A stretch of 64,000 bases of DNA from Coptis chinensis. Lineage: Eukaryota; Streptophyta; Magnoliopsida; Ranunculales; Ranunculaceae. The DNA lies in contig CM027381.1 of NCBI GenBank assembly GCA_015680905.1, forward strand, positions 58,718,501 through 58,782,500, written 5' to 3'. Position 1 is the first letter of the stretch; the number at the start of each line of letters is the position of its first letter. Shown in pieces: positions 42,995 to 55,199 of this stretch. The notes beneath the pieces are model-generated. The model did not search any database, had not been told where the DNA came from, and saw only the letters and a program-made list of their open reading frames with translations. The translations under genes were made by a program, and so were the position numbers.

Positions 42995-44059
42995 TCTCCC
43001 ACTCTCCCACAACGGGCTAAGAAGGTTTCTAAGAGAAGCATTTAAGTAGAATGCTTAGCCATTTGTGTGTCTCACACACGACAAATGGTTCGTGGTGACC
43101 CTAGCACACGTATCATGATATCTCGTGAAGTAGCAAGTCACAATGAAAAGCACGCCGCACGCTGATCTACCATGAAAGTGATCTTAAAGAAGATGAATCC
43201 GAAAACCTAATATCCGGAGAGTGTGTGTATACCCCAAGATCTGTTTGTTTCATCACTTTGACAAATAGCACTCATCCCTATGAGTCCACACCATAAAGTC
43301 AAAAAACGTATCACATGATTCACAATTATCATCAATTGTCCTGGCCAGGTAGAATCCCAGTGATTGTGTGATAAACCTTCAGTTCTTTTACCCTTTGCAC
43401 GCAAGTCATTGTCGTCAGAGTTCTACCAACTTCCCAGTATGCATCCAGTCAGCCTTTTAGTAAGAGCTTGTGGGGAGCAAACCAAAGTTACGAGTAGTCC
43501 TCTTATTTTCTTGACAAGGTCAAAAGTTCAAGGAGGGTACCATTCGATATGTTTTAAACAAAAAATATATCAATAGAGCTCACATAGCAAGAATTTTAAG
43601 GATATTTCTTTTCTTGCTCTCAGGTGGTCAACTATACACATGTTGTGTGAAAACATGTCATGGCAAGAGTATCTAATTTGTTTACTCAACAATAGATATC
43701 TGTATGTCCACTCATACCATGCAAGTGTTGTCATCCCTAATGACAATTCCAAGGATACTATGCTCCCACTTGGCAACAACCGTTTATAGGTTTAGACAGA
43801 ATCTTCCCTATGAAGCCTGTTTCTTCTTATCAAATTATAAAAAGGGGCATGACTCGGCACTAGGTCCACCCTTCCTATAAGGTTTAGTGACTTGTCAAGC
43901 TAAACTCCCACTGTTTAAAATGGAAGTGACGCTCATGTGAGTGAACCAAATCAACCCTAACGACATACATATGAGATGATAAACAGTATAATGAGAATGC
44001 AATCGATCTGGAAAGAATGCACTTTTATTCATTAAACCATCAAAGTGTTCTTAACATAA
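42995..44059 (-). other. Copia 3' UTR
   Basis: No gene recognised in about 1 kb between the RNase H stop and the LTR apart from the polypurine tract at its left end. Short ORFs on both strands show no domain. Confidence 0.6.
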
Positions 44060-44685
44060 TCACATCCTCTTTAACCCAAGCATTTTTACATGTGCAAGGA
44101 AGAGTTCCTTTGGAATAGGTTTGGTCAGTGGATCCGCAACCATCTGATCAGTGGATATATGTTGTAGAACCACTTTCTTCTTCAGTATCATTTGTCGTAC
44201 GTAGTGGTATTTTAACTCTATATGCTTGGTTCTTCCATGGTACTTTGGATCTTTAGCATATGCAAGAGCAGCCATGCTGTCAGTCCAGATGTGAACTGGT
44301 TCAACAGCTCTTGAGAACACTGACAAGTGTTTGATGAATCGTCTGAGCCACACAGCCTCCTGTGTGGCAGAGCAACATGCAATATACTCAGCTTCCATAG
44401 TTGAAAGTGCTATGGAAGTTTGCTTCTTGCTCCCGGATATATAGCACCTCCATTCATTATGTAGGTATATCCTGAAGTTGACTTCCTCTCATCAAGGTCT
44501 CCAGCCCACTCGGCATCGGAGTACCCAATCAGCTTAAGATCTTTCCCTTGGTAGACAAGTGAGTAGTCCACGGTGCCTTTTAGATACCTCATTATCTTCT
44601 TGACACCTTCCAGATTAATGCGACCCGATTTGTTTAGAACCTTGATACTAACCCAACTGCATAGCGGATGTCCGGCCTTGTACAC
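44060..44685 (-). pseudogene. Ty1/copia RNase H
   Basis: SDAEWAGDLDERKSTSGYT (first catalytic Asp, 44530), then, after a frame break at about 44405, MEAEYIACCSATQEAVWLRR (catalytic Glu), WTDSMAALAYAKDPKYHGRT, KHIELKYHYVRQ, and the pol end QMVADPLTKPIPKELF with the final Asp. The C-terminal end is intact to the stop at 44060. Confidence 0.9.
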
Positions 44686-45460
44686 AACATTGCATACATA
44701 AGGCTTCCGGCCGCTTTTGAGTATGGTACATTTTTCATAGCCCGAGTTTCAGAGGATTCTTGGGAGACATTTTATAACTCAAAAACTCTCCTAGACTTCT
44801 TGGGAGATCCACTTGCTTACAATCACCATGTTGAATCTTTCAAAACCTTCTTGATATATGTCTCCCCGAGACAAAGATAACAAGCGCTTTGGGCGATCAC
44901 GAAGTTATTTTAACTCCTAAGACATAACTAGCTTCACCCATGTCATTCATTTCGAAGTTTAATGACAACCACTCCTTAGTGGAATTTATCAATGCCTTAT
45001 TGTTACCTGCTAACAAAATGTCATGCACATATAGAGATAGAATCACAAAACCATTTTTAGATGTCTTGATATATACGCAATGGTCCTCATTTACCATTTC
45101 AAATTTGTCTTGAAGCATTGCTTCATGGAATCTCAGATTCCACCGTCTAGAGGCCTGTTTTTAAACCATATATGGATCTTCGGTTTACACTTTGTGTTTC
45201 CCCCCTTTGATTGAAAAACCAACCGGGTTGATCCATATAGATTTCCTCTTGTAATTCTCCATTGAGAAAAGCAGTTTTGACATCCATCCGGTAAAGCTCT
45301 AAATCTAAATGGGCAACCATTGACAAGAGGAGACGATGGAGGCAAATCTCACTACTTGGTGAGAAGGTGTCCTCATAGTCTATTCCTTCTTTTTGGGTGT
45401 AACCTTTTGCAACAAGCCTAGCTTTGAATTTGTCTATGTTCCCTTCCGCATTTTTCTTAG
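44686..45460 (-). pseudogene. Ty1/copia reverse transcriptase, partial
   Basis: Begins inside the fingers (FKARLVAKGYTQKEGIDYED, about 45420), followed by the catalytic segment MDVKTAFLNGELQEEIYMDQ (about 45285-45230), then LYVHDILLAG (about 45030) where the first Asp of the usual YVDD is His, and FEMNDMGEASYVLGVKI. Frame breaks at 45133, 44895 and in the thumb. The active-site loss alone would inactivate it. Confidence 0.88.
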
Positions 45461-46524
45461 GCTGCTCTAAGACATGCGTATCCCCCTTGGCTCAGCAGCT
45501 CTGCCCACACATACTGCCCATAAACACATTCATAGAACAAATGATTTTTTGTTTCAGATTCTCTCCAGCACAGCACGCACAAGTCATCTCTCACAACTTT
45601 CCTCTCTTTCATTTTCGTCAGCGTCTTCATCCCTTCCTTCAACGCCATCCACGCGATAAAAGAATGTCGAGGAATACGGTTAGTAAACCATATTGTGTTG
45701 TTCCATTGAACTGGGACTTTGGTGTTGCGTATACTGTCATATGTTTCCCTCTGTGTATACTCCCCAGTATGAGACGGTGACCAAACCAGTTTGTCTCTCT
45801 CCCCTGAAATCTACACCTCCCCTAACCTGTTTGAGATAATGCCCGGAAGATGACCATGGATGAAATTTGGTATCCTCCAATTGCCATTTTCGATCAGTGA
45901 ATCTACCGTGGACTCCATGTTACAATCAGAACTATACCTCAGAGCTTGTGGGAAGTATTACATCAAGATTCCAAATTTGGGTGCGGGGTCCAAACAGAAT
46001 TTTGTTTTTCACTCCGGTGCCTATCGGGTACAATGCCAAGAACCCCAAGATCTTTTCGCGGCTTTCAATTATGTTCCTCCAAACCAAGAACAGTCCTGAG
46101 GTATCTTGATTTGCTAGAAATTCCTTCCCCTTATAAGATTCTTTCGCACCCATCGAACCCATAAGTTGTCTTTGTTTCTCACAATATTCCAAATGTGCTT
46201 CATGTTGGCAGCTTGGTTTGATTTGGCCAAATCACGTATCGCCAACCCACCTTCCTCATATGGAAAGCATATCTCTTCCCACCCAATCAAGGCATGTGAC
46301 GATGAGCAGTCAGTTCCATTCCAGAGAAAGTTCCGACAGATTCTGTTTAGCTCTTCGATAGTTTTCTGTGAGATGATAAAGGATGAGAACCAATACACAC
46401 TCAAGCTGTTCAGAATTGCTTTGATGAGTTGAACTCTGCCGGCATAAGAAAGAAAGCATCCTTTCCAGCTTTGTACCCTGTCTGTGAGCCTGCTAATCTC
46501 AGACTTGTTTATTTGAATATCCAT
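45461..46524 (-). pseudogene. LINE copy 3 RT thumb and zf-RVT region
   Basis: ORF 46524-46114 reads TDRVQSWKGCFLSYAGRVQL, IKAILNSLSVYWFSSFIIS, CRNFLWNGTDCSSSHALIGW and KSNQAANMKHIWNIV, collinear with LINE 2b and LINE 4. The zinc-finger piece (45648-45461) shows CVLCWRESETKNHLFYEC. Frameshift near 46110. The N-terminal RT with the catalytic residues is absent. Confidence 0.85.
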
Positions 46525-46525
46525 T

Positions 46526-47159
46526 CCGCTTTTTCTAAAACCATCACCTCAGCCCCGTATCACCTAATAAAGACCTCTAACTCAATTAGGATTAATTTAG
46601 TATGATAGTAAGTGGTAGATGTGATTGATCGACCTCAGCTCCTTTGGACGTCATTAAGATTGTGAGGAAACATGTGCTAACTTGAGTGGAAAAATCAGAA
46701 TATTTTTGTCTTGGCAAATTGAGAGGACCCACTTAAGGAAGCTATTCAAAAAGTTTCGAACACGGACCTGCCATTGCATTTCATAACATAGTTCATAGTA
46801 TGCATGTATATTTTAAGATGATTTGATTATTATGTGTGTATTAACTTAGGTTTTAAAAGCATTGTTCTTATTATATTGTTATTTAGATATATAGATATCT
46901 GAGATTAATTAGGAAATTTTATTTTATCTGTTAGTCGTTGTAATATGAATGAAGTTTGTGAGTACCTTCTCTGGAAAACTCTCACGAGGCTATAACTCAT
47001 CCACTAGGAAATTCTTAGTAGTTTAAGGCCTTATTGGATATGGTTAATGCAATCACACTCTACGAAACGAGATTAGTTAGGACCACATTTTTGGCCACTT
47101 ATCTATTTTTATTTCTCATATTTGCTTGAGGAAAAACAAAATGCTGTTTGGGAGTGGTG
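46526..47159 (+). other. 3' UTR of the plus Athila-like element, part 2, with polypurine tract
   Basis: No gene. Continues the 3' UTR from 41854: ATTAGGATTAATTTAGTATG, the CTCACGAGGCTATAACTCAT block also at 56.9 kb, and TTGCTTGAGG... followed by the polypurine tract TTTGGGAGTGGTG at 47147-47159 directly before the LTR. Confidence 0.7.
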
Positions 47160-48182
47160 TGATAAGCACCCAAAAGTGTAGTTTAAACCCCATAATAGTA
47201 CTCAACTTAGGCCAATTATATTTATAATAAATGAGAATTAGTACTATTTACGTGTTTTTGTGCATTTCAAGACTTGAAGTTGATTAGGTGACTAAAAGCA
47301 CCGCTTTTGTATGGAAAATGAGTCAAAATGATTGCCGAGGAAGTTATACGTTTAAAGCCCAAGAATAATGGAGAAAAGCTTTTTTCAAGCCCAGTCAAAG
47401 CTGGGAAGTCAAAGTCAATCCTGGTAGAAAGAAAACAGAAAAGTCAACATAACTTCAACAGGTTTATAACCCTATCATTCTCTCCTCTTCTAGCAAACCC
47501 TTAGTTTAATTATGTTTATGTTTCTTTAGTTTATAATTAGGTTTAGCAATTGTAGCCACCATTAGAACCAATTCAAATTAAAGCTTGTTTCATTCTCAAT
47601 TCAATTTATATAGTATTATGTCTTTATTTGACTGTTTTGATATTGTTCATCCAATGAATCATGACTAAACCTCCATTAGAAGAGGTTTATGAAGCCAAAT
47701 GAGGATGAGTAGCTAGTAGTTTTTATTGTGTTGCATAAAAGAATGTCAAGTTCTTCGTTATGAGTAACTAGAGATAGAGCTCATAATGGAGAACTAGAGT
47801 ATAGAGCCACCACCAAAGAGATTTATGGTGGAGCTACACTCTCATGCTAGTAAAACCTCGATCCAAGAGGACTTGGTCTTCACTAGGGATCAATACAAGC
47901 GATTCGATACTAACTAATAGTCAATCGAATCGCGTGGCGGACTAAATCCCTTATAATACCTTTATTCATCATTTAAATTCACTGTTTTTACTCTCATTAG
48001 TGAAGCATACTTCTAATCTAGACTCGCATCCAAGTAGTATACAACTAGAGTTTGGGGAACACGACTACTTTCCCCTATCTCACATGATTTAGAGAGTATT
48101 TATCTACTGTTTTTCCACCATAATTTACTGTTCACGATCTCATTAGTCTAATGTTCATCTAATATATTACAATCCATTATCA
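47160..48182 (+). repeat. LTR type B, 3' LTR of the plus element, with internal deletion
   Basis: Starts TGATAAGCACCCAAAAGTG after a polypurine tract; ends near ATTATCA (48182). About 1,023 bp against about 1,295 bp in the other type B copies. About 280 bp are missing after AACATAACTTCAACAG, which removes the segment carrying the TATA-like box. No primer site follows, so it is the 3' LTR of the element to its left. Confidence 0.8.
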
Positions 48183-48751
48183 TTGCACGGCTTGAGAGGT
48201 AAATTCTGGACCTCCTCAAAGCCCAAGTAGGAGGATATCTTGTGTGTTCAAGTATGCTTACGTGATTGTTTGAAATTTAATTTCCGCACTGCAATTTACA
48301 TTCACGCATAAGGTTGAACCCGAGCCACATAACAACCATTGTGAAGTCATTCCCCAATGTAGGTAAATTGGACGTTGCTTGATTCTTGAAGCCCTAAACC
48401 AAAAAAATTAATTAAAATCAATCAACTAGTGCCCCAAGTAGTCACGCTCCTCCAGAAAAGAACAAAAATATAGCCATGAGAATTTAGAGTAATCAGTTAC
48501 TAGATTCTGGTGGACCAACTACCTTCCTCACTCCCCTCCCCCAGATTCATCGTGAGTGAGATTCTTGGTAGCACACCACTTGATGAAGTGACTGCCTACT
48601 CTTCTGAGACGTGTAGTAGACCCATCTTAGTCTCGCGCCCAATTGTTCCTTTGAACAGGGCAATGTAATCTATAGACTAAGCAAATATTTAAAGAAAATC
48701 CAAAAAAAAAAGATTTTCTACTGTTTGTGCATCATCATTGATTGAGCATTC
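48183..48751 (+). other. Region upstream of the plus gag-derived ORF
   Basis: No gene, LTR or primer site recognised. AT-rich and without the GC-rich motif array present in the other leaders. Confidence 0.5.
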
Positions 48752-50194
48752 ATGTCTTATCATTATGCATCGCAACCATCATGGAATTACAATACAAACC
48801 CAGAACCTTGTTCTTTTTGCGGTAGCCCATCTCACTGTTTATCTCATTGTCTATCATATACCGAATTCGAGCATACTACGGGAAATCTTTACGATTATGA
48901 ACCTCAATTTTCAAACTTCCCGAGTACCCAATACACTCAAGAGTTTTCTAGTCATGCCGACAATTCATGGGATTCCACCACAAATAGTCAACCACCGTTC
49001 ATATATCTTTATGGCCAGTCAGAGTACGGTTTCACCCAAAATCCATTACCATTCACATCACCATCCATATCAAATTCATATCCCACTCCACCATCTATCA
49101 CAGACCAATTCTATCAGGAAATGGCTAAGCAAACAATAGTAACTCAGCAAATAGTAACTACCGTATATTTTCTCCAATCTGATTCAAATAATGCCACATC
49201 TGAGACTAATATTATTCCCACAAGTCCAGAACCCATCCAACAAGAGAAACAAGGTGTTATTATAACAAAGCAAATTGCTAAAGCCCATCCTGATGCTCAT
49301 GACCAGTTAAAAACCCATCATCCTCTACCCGACTATCGTGAGAATTCCAAATCTTATAATGATGACTATATGCCAGAAGTTACAATTTCTCTCACATGCC
49401 TTAACACATCATCACCAATAATTGAGAAAACTCTAGCAGAAGAAAATCAAGAGCATGTATTGGACTCGACATATTTAGAAAATAACATTGAGGAAATTTA
49501 TGAAGATCTACGCAGAGAGGACAAAGAAAATGAAGTGCTTGGAAAAGAGGGAATAGAATCTACGGTGGAAAGTGGATTTCAATTTAGTTTGGCCGTTAAA
49601 GACTTATTAATGGAACAAATTTGAGACATCCTTATTATTGCAGATATGAACCACAATCTTGTGGAAATGCCAAAACTAGATGAAGAATTTCCTGAGTCCT
49701 CGAAATCATGTAAAGAACCACCACCCAACCATCACCATCCCAAATTAACACCTCTTAAAATCCAACCTCCATTCGTAAAAAATCCATCAATTTATGAGGA
49801 CTGCACCACGAAACCAATTCAAAGAAACCTCAAATTTGCATTTAAGCCAATTGCCTTTGAGATCATTCATAGTTTTCTAAACCATCCTAGTAAAGAGACT
49901 TTGCCCAATATACAAACATAAGAGTCCATCATTTCTGTAGTAGAGAAACCTGGTATGTCCTATTCCCCATCATCTGAGCTTTATGAAGGATGGCTACTAC
50001 CAACTTCTTACTCTTCTGGACAATTCAACTATGATGGGTTATTGCATAAGTTCCATGATGGGCTACAAAAACATCCTCTTATCATTATGCATCTTACATT
50101 CTAAATACACCATTTCATTCTGTATGGGGGTTTATGCTTTCATATGTTTTTCTATAAAGATCCCCAACTGTTTAGATTATTAGTATATATTTAA
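48752..50194 (+). pseudogene. Gag-derived zinc-knuckle/D-region ORF, copy 2
   Basis: Start MSYHYASQPSW. A perfect CCHC zinc knuckle, C20-x2-C23-x4-H28-x4-C33, opens the protein; then HADNSWDSTTN (like the post-knuckle segment of gag), a long polar region, SLAVKDLLMEQ, an in-frame TGA at 49622, and in the same frame MNHNLVEMPKLDEEF, PIQRNLKFAFKPIAFE, stop at 49919, and finally FFYKDPQLFRLLVY (about 50150-50190). Over 470 codons stay in one frame with three stops and no frameshift, so decay is by substitution. Collinear with copy 1 (38098-36482). It lacks capsid, protease and RT. Confidence 0.65.
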
Positions 50195-51529
50195 CAGCAT
50201 ATCATCCATCACATATGTATAGTCTTGGGGAATCTGACTTAAAACAACCACACATATAATCTTGAATATCTGACTATAAAAGATTCATGTTATGTTTCCT
50301 CGATGCATTCCATGAGAGTGCATCCTTAAGGTAACCGGACCACTCCACTTGGAGTGTGTGGTTATAAGTGCCGGAACCTTAGTCCACGTATATCTCGCAT
50401 TTTCGTTGTAAAACACTTTTTACTCGTTGTTAGAGTAAGTGTGACCCTATGGAGCGAGTATACACATTTATTTTATTTTCTTTTACACATCTTTTTCAAA
50501 AATAGTTGTTTTTCTCCATTCTCATTATAAAAGGTTCTACCAAAAGTTATGTGATTTTCTAAAACCAAAAACACAGGCAATAGATTCCACATAGACCAAC
50601 CCTTAGAAGTACGCAATCTCCATTCTTCTAAAGGCGGTTTTGAGGATCATTTATGTGTTTCTAAGGGTCGCCTATATCACCATGCACTTTCTATCTTAGC
50701 TTAAACCATATAAATACCAATTGTCCCTTGCTCACCAACATATCATCACGTCAACCATCAAATACATTCAAACAAGGACAAGGTACCTACAACAATCATA
50801 ACAGAGCATTGGTTCCCATCCCATTTTAACCAGAACTACCAAAATCCACCAAAGAGACCTAGTTCCACCACCCACTAGTGTCAAATCAGCTAAACCCTTC
50901 CATTATATCTTGCACAGTATACCCCCCAACACATATAACTGAAGCCACAGTTTGACTAGATTGGGTTCAATAAATAGCCGACACGAAAGTTGCCTAAGAT
51001 TACCTGTTATGGTTTTTTTTTCATCATAGCTTTTTGAGTACGAGTTTCTTAAAACATCTTTCCATAGTTTTCAAAACTAGAGGATATAAAAATGAAAATT
51101 ATATGCCCCAGAGTAACCAAAATGATACCGGATTTACGTATAATTTTATCTTCTTGTCAAAACCTCAATATGGTTAGAGATACCTTTAGATTGAGAAGAA
51201 CATTTAATCTAAAAAAAATAAAAATAAAACACACACACACACACACACATTTCATATGTGTCTGTATAGATAGTTGTTTACATACTTTACATTTCTAACT
51301 GTTTAGTGTAATAATAATCATGCATGCATGTTAGATTTTCTGTATTTCATACATATTTAGAAAAAAATACAAAAACCCAAAAAGATTTCATAGTAAAATA
51401 AATATCCCTAGTATCATAAACTATGTATTTTTCGGTCTATATCAAACAACCCACGCCCCAAACTTATTTAGGGGTGGCATATTTTCATCATAAAGAACAG
51501 AATACAGGTGTATCACCATTTTTGCTCAT
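50195..51529 (+). other. Sequence downstream of the D region
   Basis: No gene. 50330-50470 (GTAACCGGACCAC, GGAGTGTGTGG, AAAACACTTTTTACTC) is conserved at 31.15 kb and at the right edge (63910-64000). An (AC)n microsatellite lies at about 51230-51250. GGGGTGGCAT near 51472 resembles the CCACCCCCAAAC blocks preceding other modules. Ends at LTR C2. Confidence 0.55.
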
Positions 51530-51534
51530 GTTTC

Positions 51535-52760
51535 TATAGGAACCGTTATGGTTGCACCGAATGATTACAAACCGCGAAAACCCACGCGCAGCGGAATAAG
51601 GGGTTCTCCACGATTTTGGATAGAAATCATACCTTGAGATTAGCTTCTTATCTCTGAGAATCCAAGCTCTATGAAATCAGCAACCTCTTGATCTTCTGTT
51701 GTATTCCTATCCTTAGATTGGACGTTGTGTGGGCAACGATCTACCAACCCTTTCTTTCTCTCTTTCCTTGCCTCTCTTTTTCAAACAACGAATAGTGAAT
51801 TTGGCCAGGAGAGAACGGTTTCTATTTATAGACTACAATAGGGACCATGAGGAGAAATTAGGGTTGGGCCTCCTGACGAGCTTGGGCTTCTCATGTTCAC
51901 CCAGAACACACGGCCTAAGTCTATTAACAAATGGCTTATTCCACTAAAGGCCATTGTTGCACTACTGCCCTAATCCCAAATTACGTGTTATGTTTATGGG
52001 CTCCATATTATATGCTTGTTGATCTCCCCGTATTTAAGATATCGAATGCCCATTGATTAAGTCAAGTTACTGACAACTACATAAATCAACTTCTTATGTC
52101 CTTGAGTAGTACCACTCAACCTCATTGTCATGTCAGATTAAATCCACCTGCATGGTTTACATGACAATCCTTATGAGCTCCTCAAGGGGACATCATCAGC
52201 CCGACTTCCTGCGGGTCATGGATTCCTTCTATAATCAACAGCACACCTTACATACAATGTCATTACCCAATCCATCGAGTTTGTTGATTCACAAATGAAT
52301 CTCACTCATTGATGATTTAAAGCAATGTACAATGCATGTAAATGCCTGTTATTATATCCGGATTAAGAAGACAAGCATCCATAATAACAAAGGTGTTTGT
52401 TCTCTTATATAGTCAGTGTAAAGAGAAACAACCTCACTTGGTCATGTTCAATACACACAAACTGTACTAGTGTAATCCTGTAGTCAAGATAGACTAATAC
52501 CATATTATACTACAACTGTACCAATGGTTTGTCCAAATTCATCTAGGTTGTGAACGTTTACTTATACTTTATAAGGTACTGATGATATGATCTTCTGTGT
52601 GTCACCACACACCATATCATCTACAATATAAAGTATTAGGCACATACATATAACTAATAACATATATAATATGCATAACATTTGCTCATATGATTCTCAT
52701 TCAAAATATAAAGAATTAGAGTTAATACAAAAGTAATGCTTTTAGTATATAACCCTATCA
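51535..52760 (-). repeat. Solo LTR, family C, copy C2
   Basis: 1,226 bp, minus-strand TGATAGGGTTATATAC...CGGTTCCTATA (terminal CA changed to TA), flanked by GTTTC on both sides (51530-51534 and 52761-52765). No internal domain. It lies in a plus Athila-like element between D region and 3' UTR. Confidence 0.92.
51832..51841 (-). promoter_or_regulatory. TATA-like box in LTR C2
   Basis: CTATAAATAG on the minus strand, 297 bp before the LTR 3' end, same position as in C1. Confidence 0.45.
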
Positions 52761-53130
52761 GTTTCTATGGTAATCTCTTTTCTTATCTCTTCATACTTTG
52801 AGGACAAAGCATAGTTTCATTTGGGGGTGGTATAGTAACATTTTGCAAAAACAAGACATTTTCTATAAAATAGATATAGTAATAAATTTCTTCCTTTCTA
52901 ATTTTTTTCGAAAAGACCAAAAATATTTGTTTGTTTAGTATTAAAAAGTCTTGTTTCCTTTTTCTATCATGAATAAAAAGTTTAGAAGTCTCATTATAGC
53001 AATAGAATAAAGATCCGTTCTTCGTACTTAGACTAATATACGTACAATAGTTTCTACATCTTTTTATGAATGTCATGCATCGATATTTGTTTGTATATAG
53101 CAGTAAGTTTCCGAAGCAAAGGTTAGAACA
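52761..53130 (+). other. 3' UTR fragment of the plus element
   Basis: No gene. TTTGAGGACAAAGCATAGTT and a TTTGGGGGTGG patch resemble the start of the 3' UTR after class A in the other copies. Ends in the target site of LINE 4. Confidence 0.5.
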
Positions 53131-53162
53131 ATTAAGTTCCATATTAAGTTTCTATATAGTAC

Positions 53163-54316
53163 AATAGCTTGTTGCGGAGTAGTGTACAAGTGCATCACAA
53201 AAGTCATGACTAGAAGAATGAAACAGCTTATGCCTAAAATCATACACAATAATCAATCAGCTTTCATTATAGGGATGAATACCATAACATCTTATTGTCT
53301 CACGAGCTGCTGCATAATTATCATAAGGATGAATACCCACCTAGATGTGCTGCTAAAGTGGATTTGAGAAAGGCCTACGACTCAGTAAGGTGGGAAGCAG
53401 TCGAATTTGCTATGCAAAGGTTTGGTATGCCAAGAAGATTCACTGAATGGGTAAAGAAGTGTGTGGAAACAGCTCACTATTCTATAATGGTGAATGGAGC
53501 CCCATATGGGTATTTTAAAGGAAGAAGAGGAATACAGCAAGGCGATCCCATATCCCCTTATCTTTTTCTAATGGGCATGAACCTTTTCTCAGAAATCATG
53601 AGACATAGTGTAACAAATAATATGTATAAGTTGCATTATAAGTGTGAAAACCCAATTATCACTCACTTATTTTTTCAGATGATTTGGTGGTGTTCATGCA
53701 TGGAGATGTCCAAACGGCAACACAGCTAAGAGAGAATCTAAACACATTCAAAGCATGCTCTGGTATTGATGTAAACACCCAGAAAAGCCAGATATACTTA
53801 ACAGGGGTGGATGACAATAGTTGTGAAGATATAGAGAGGGTGCTACAATTTCCAAGAGGAGAGCTACCTGTGAAGTACCTGGGATTACCACTGATAACTA
53901 CAAGATTGAAATCCACTGATTGTAGCCCTTTACTTCTAAAGGTTACAAGAAGAATTCAAAGCTGGAGGGGAAGATTTTTGTCTTATGCAGGAAGGCTGCA
54001 ACTCATCAAGGCAGTGCTAAATAACTTGAGTGTGTTATGGTTTGCATCATTCATTGTACCTCAGAAGATTATAGATGACATAAACAGGCTGTGCAGAAAT
54101 TTTTTATGGACAGGACCTGATTGTAATCAGTCTTATGCTTTGGTTGGATGGGAGGATCTTTGTTACCCATACGCAGAAGGAGGGCTTGGCATTCCCAACC
54201 TTGAAAAGGTGAATCAAGCATCGAATATGAAGCACATTTGGAAGATAATCACAAAGGGAAATAATTTATGGGTTGAGTGGGTTCATAAGAACTTAATCAA
54301 AGATAGGAAATTCTGA
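53163..54316 (+). pseudogene. LINE copy 4 reverse transcriptase, 5'-truncated
   Basis: Starts at IACCGVVYKCITKVMTRRMK, then NNQSAFIIG, frameshift, KVDLRKAYDSVRW (catalytic Asp), YSIMVNGAPYGYFKGRRGIQ, QGDPISPYLFLMGMNLFSEI, a frameshift at a T-run (about 53673), FSDDLVVFMHGDV (FADD changed to FSDD; both Asp kept), ELPVKYLGLPLITTRLK, SYAGRLQLIKAVLNNLSVLW and the WEDLCYPYAEGGLGIPN region to 54316. The 53684-54316 frame is intact for 210 codons. Confidence 0.88.
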
Positions 54317-55077
54317 CAACTGAAGATTCCTAACAATTGTTCATGGAGTTGGCGAAATGTACTGAAGGGCAAGAAAGAAGCAGCTCAGTTAACAATGCAT
54401 CAGATTGGAGACGGCAAGAATACAAGCTTCTGGCTAGATCCTTGGCACCCACAAGGTATCTTAAAAAAAAATTCCCACAAGCCTTTCTCTACAGCTCACT
54501 CTGCCACTTCAATGCAAAGGTGTCAAACTTCATAATACAAGGGAATTGGTTATTTCCAAATCATATCAAAAATAAGATAAAGGAGATAGTAGAAGATATC
54601 GAGGAAGAAGTAGAGATAATGGGGGGGGGGGGGTGAAGACAAAACAGTATGGAGTGCATCTCTTAAGGGTGATTACAACTTAAGAGATACATATAAAAGT
54701 TTGCGAGGAGTCCAACAGGCAGTAACATGGAGTAACAAAAAATGAAAGAGTTCAAAGTGGTTACTACAGATTTATGTATTTTTTGCTGGAGAGAAGTGAA
54801 GAATGAAGAACACTTATTCCATGAGTGCAACTTCTCCAAAGCAGTATGGTACGCGGTCTCAGGGAAAATGGGCTATCACAGAACAATGGCGAACTCATGG
54901 CAAGAGGAAATTGAATGGGTGAGAAGAGTCTCAGCAGGGAAAGGGCCGAAGCAAGATGCTACTCGACTTATGTGGAATGGTTATAACTATTGGATTTGCA
55001 GGACACGAAATGAGAGAATTTTCGAGAACAAACAAACTTACTCTGACAGCGTGGCAACAATGATCATAAGGGATGTG
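54317..55077 (+). pseudogene. LINE copy 4 connection and zf-RVT region
   Basis: After a stop at 54316 the frame resumes in pieces. A run of 13 G at 54621-54633 causes a frameshift (EVEIMGGGG). The zinc finger reads CIFCWREVKNEEHLFHEC (about 54776-54830), followed by WNGYNYWICRTRNERIF, typical of the segment before RNase H, to 55077. Confidence 0.8.
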
Positions 55078-55199
55078 TGAACGAAGATACAAGCAATGGA
55101 GATTAAGATGGCAGAAGGGCTAGAGAAGCAACACTTCCAAGAGACATGGAACGTGAATGTCGAGACTCCACATCACCAGCCAAATACTTGCAAATAGGA

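Larger units (their letters stand above)
42325..45460 (-). mobile_element. Ty1/copia element, 3' half
   Basis: Minus-strand copia piece: RT (45460-44897), RNase H (44685-44060), about 1 kb of 3' UTR, polypurine tract (CCCACTCTCCCAC at 42999-43011, GTGGGAGAGTGGG in sense) and 3' LTR (42994-42325, starting TGTTGGAAATAAGG on the minus strand). Gag, protease, integrase and the 5' LTR are absent. The right boundary falls inside LINE 3 near 45460, so no target duplication can be checked. Confidence 0.85.
41855..46525 (-). mobile_element. L1 LINE copy 3, split by a Ty1/copia fragment
   Basis: Minus-strand L1 inserted in the 3' UTR of a plus Athila-like element. Tail at 41855 (T-run then CCCTGCTTCCC/AGGGACCTCTC on the minus strand), RNase H end (42361-42050), interruption 42325-45460, zinc finger (45648-45457), RT thumb (46524-46114). 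5'-truncated within RT at 46525. Part of pol between zinc finger and RNase H is missing at the copia junction. Confidence 0.82.

Noticed and set aside
42683..43045. Plus ORF with RIESYTHLISD repeats, like a repeat protein
   Set aside because: The 33-bp unit is a multiple of three, so any frame stays open; it lies in a copia LTR.
43207..43779. Short ORFs between copia RNase H and LTR
   Set aside because: No domain and no conservation visible; consistent with 3' UTR.
51230..51250. (AC)n and (TA)n tracts as possible regulatory Z-DNA sites
   Set aside because: Ordinary short microsatellites in decayed retroelement sequence; no supporting context.
53659..53916. Minus ORF opposite LINE 4
   Set aside because: Shadow of the intact RT frame 53684-54316 on the plus strand.
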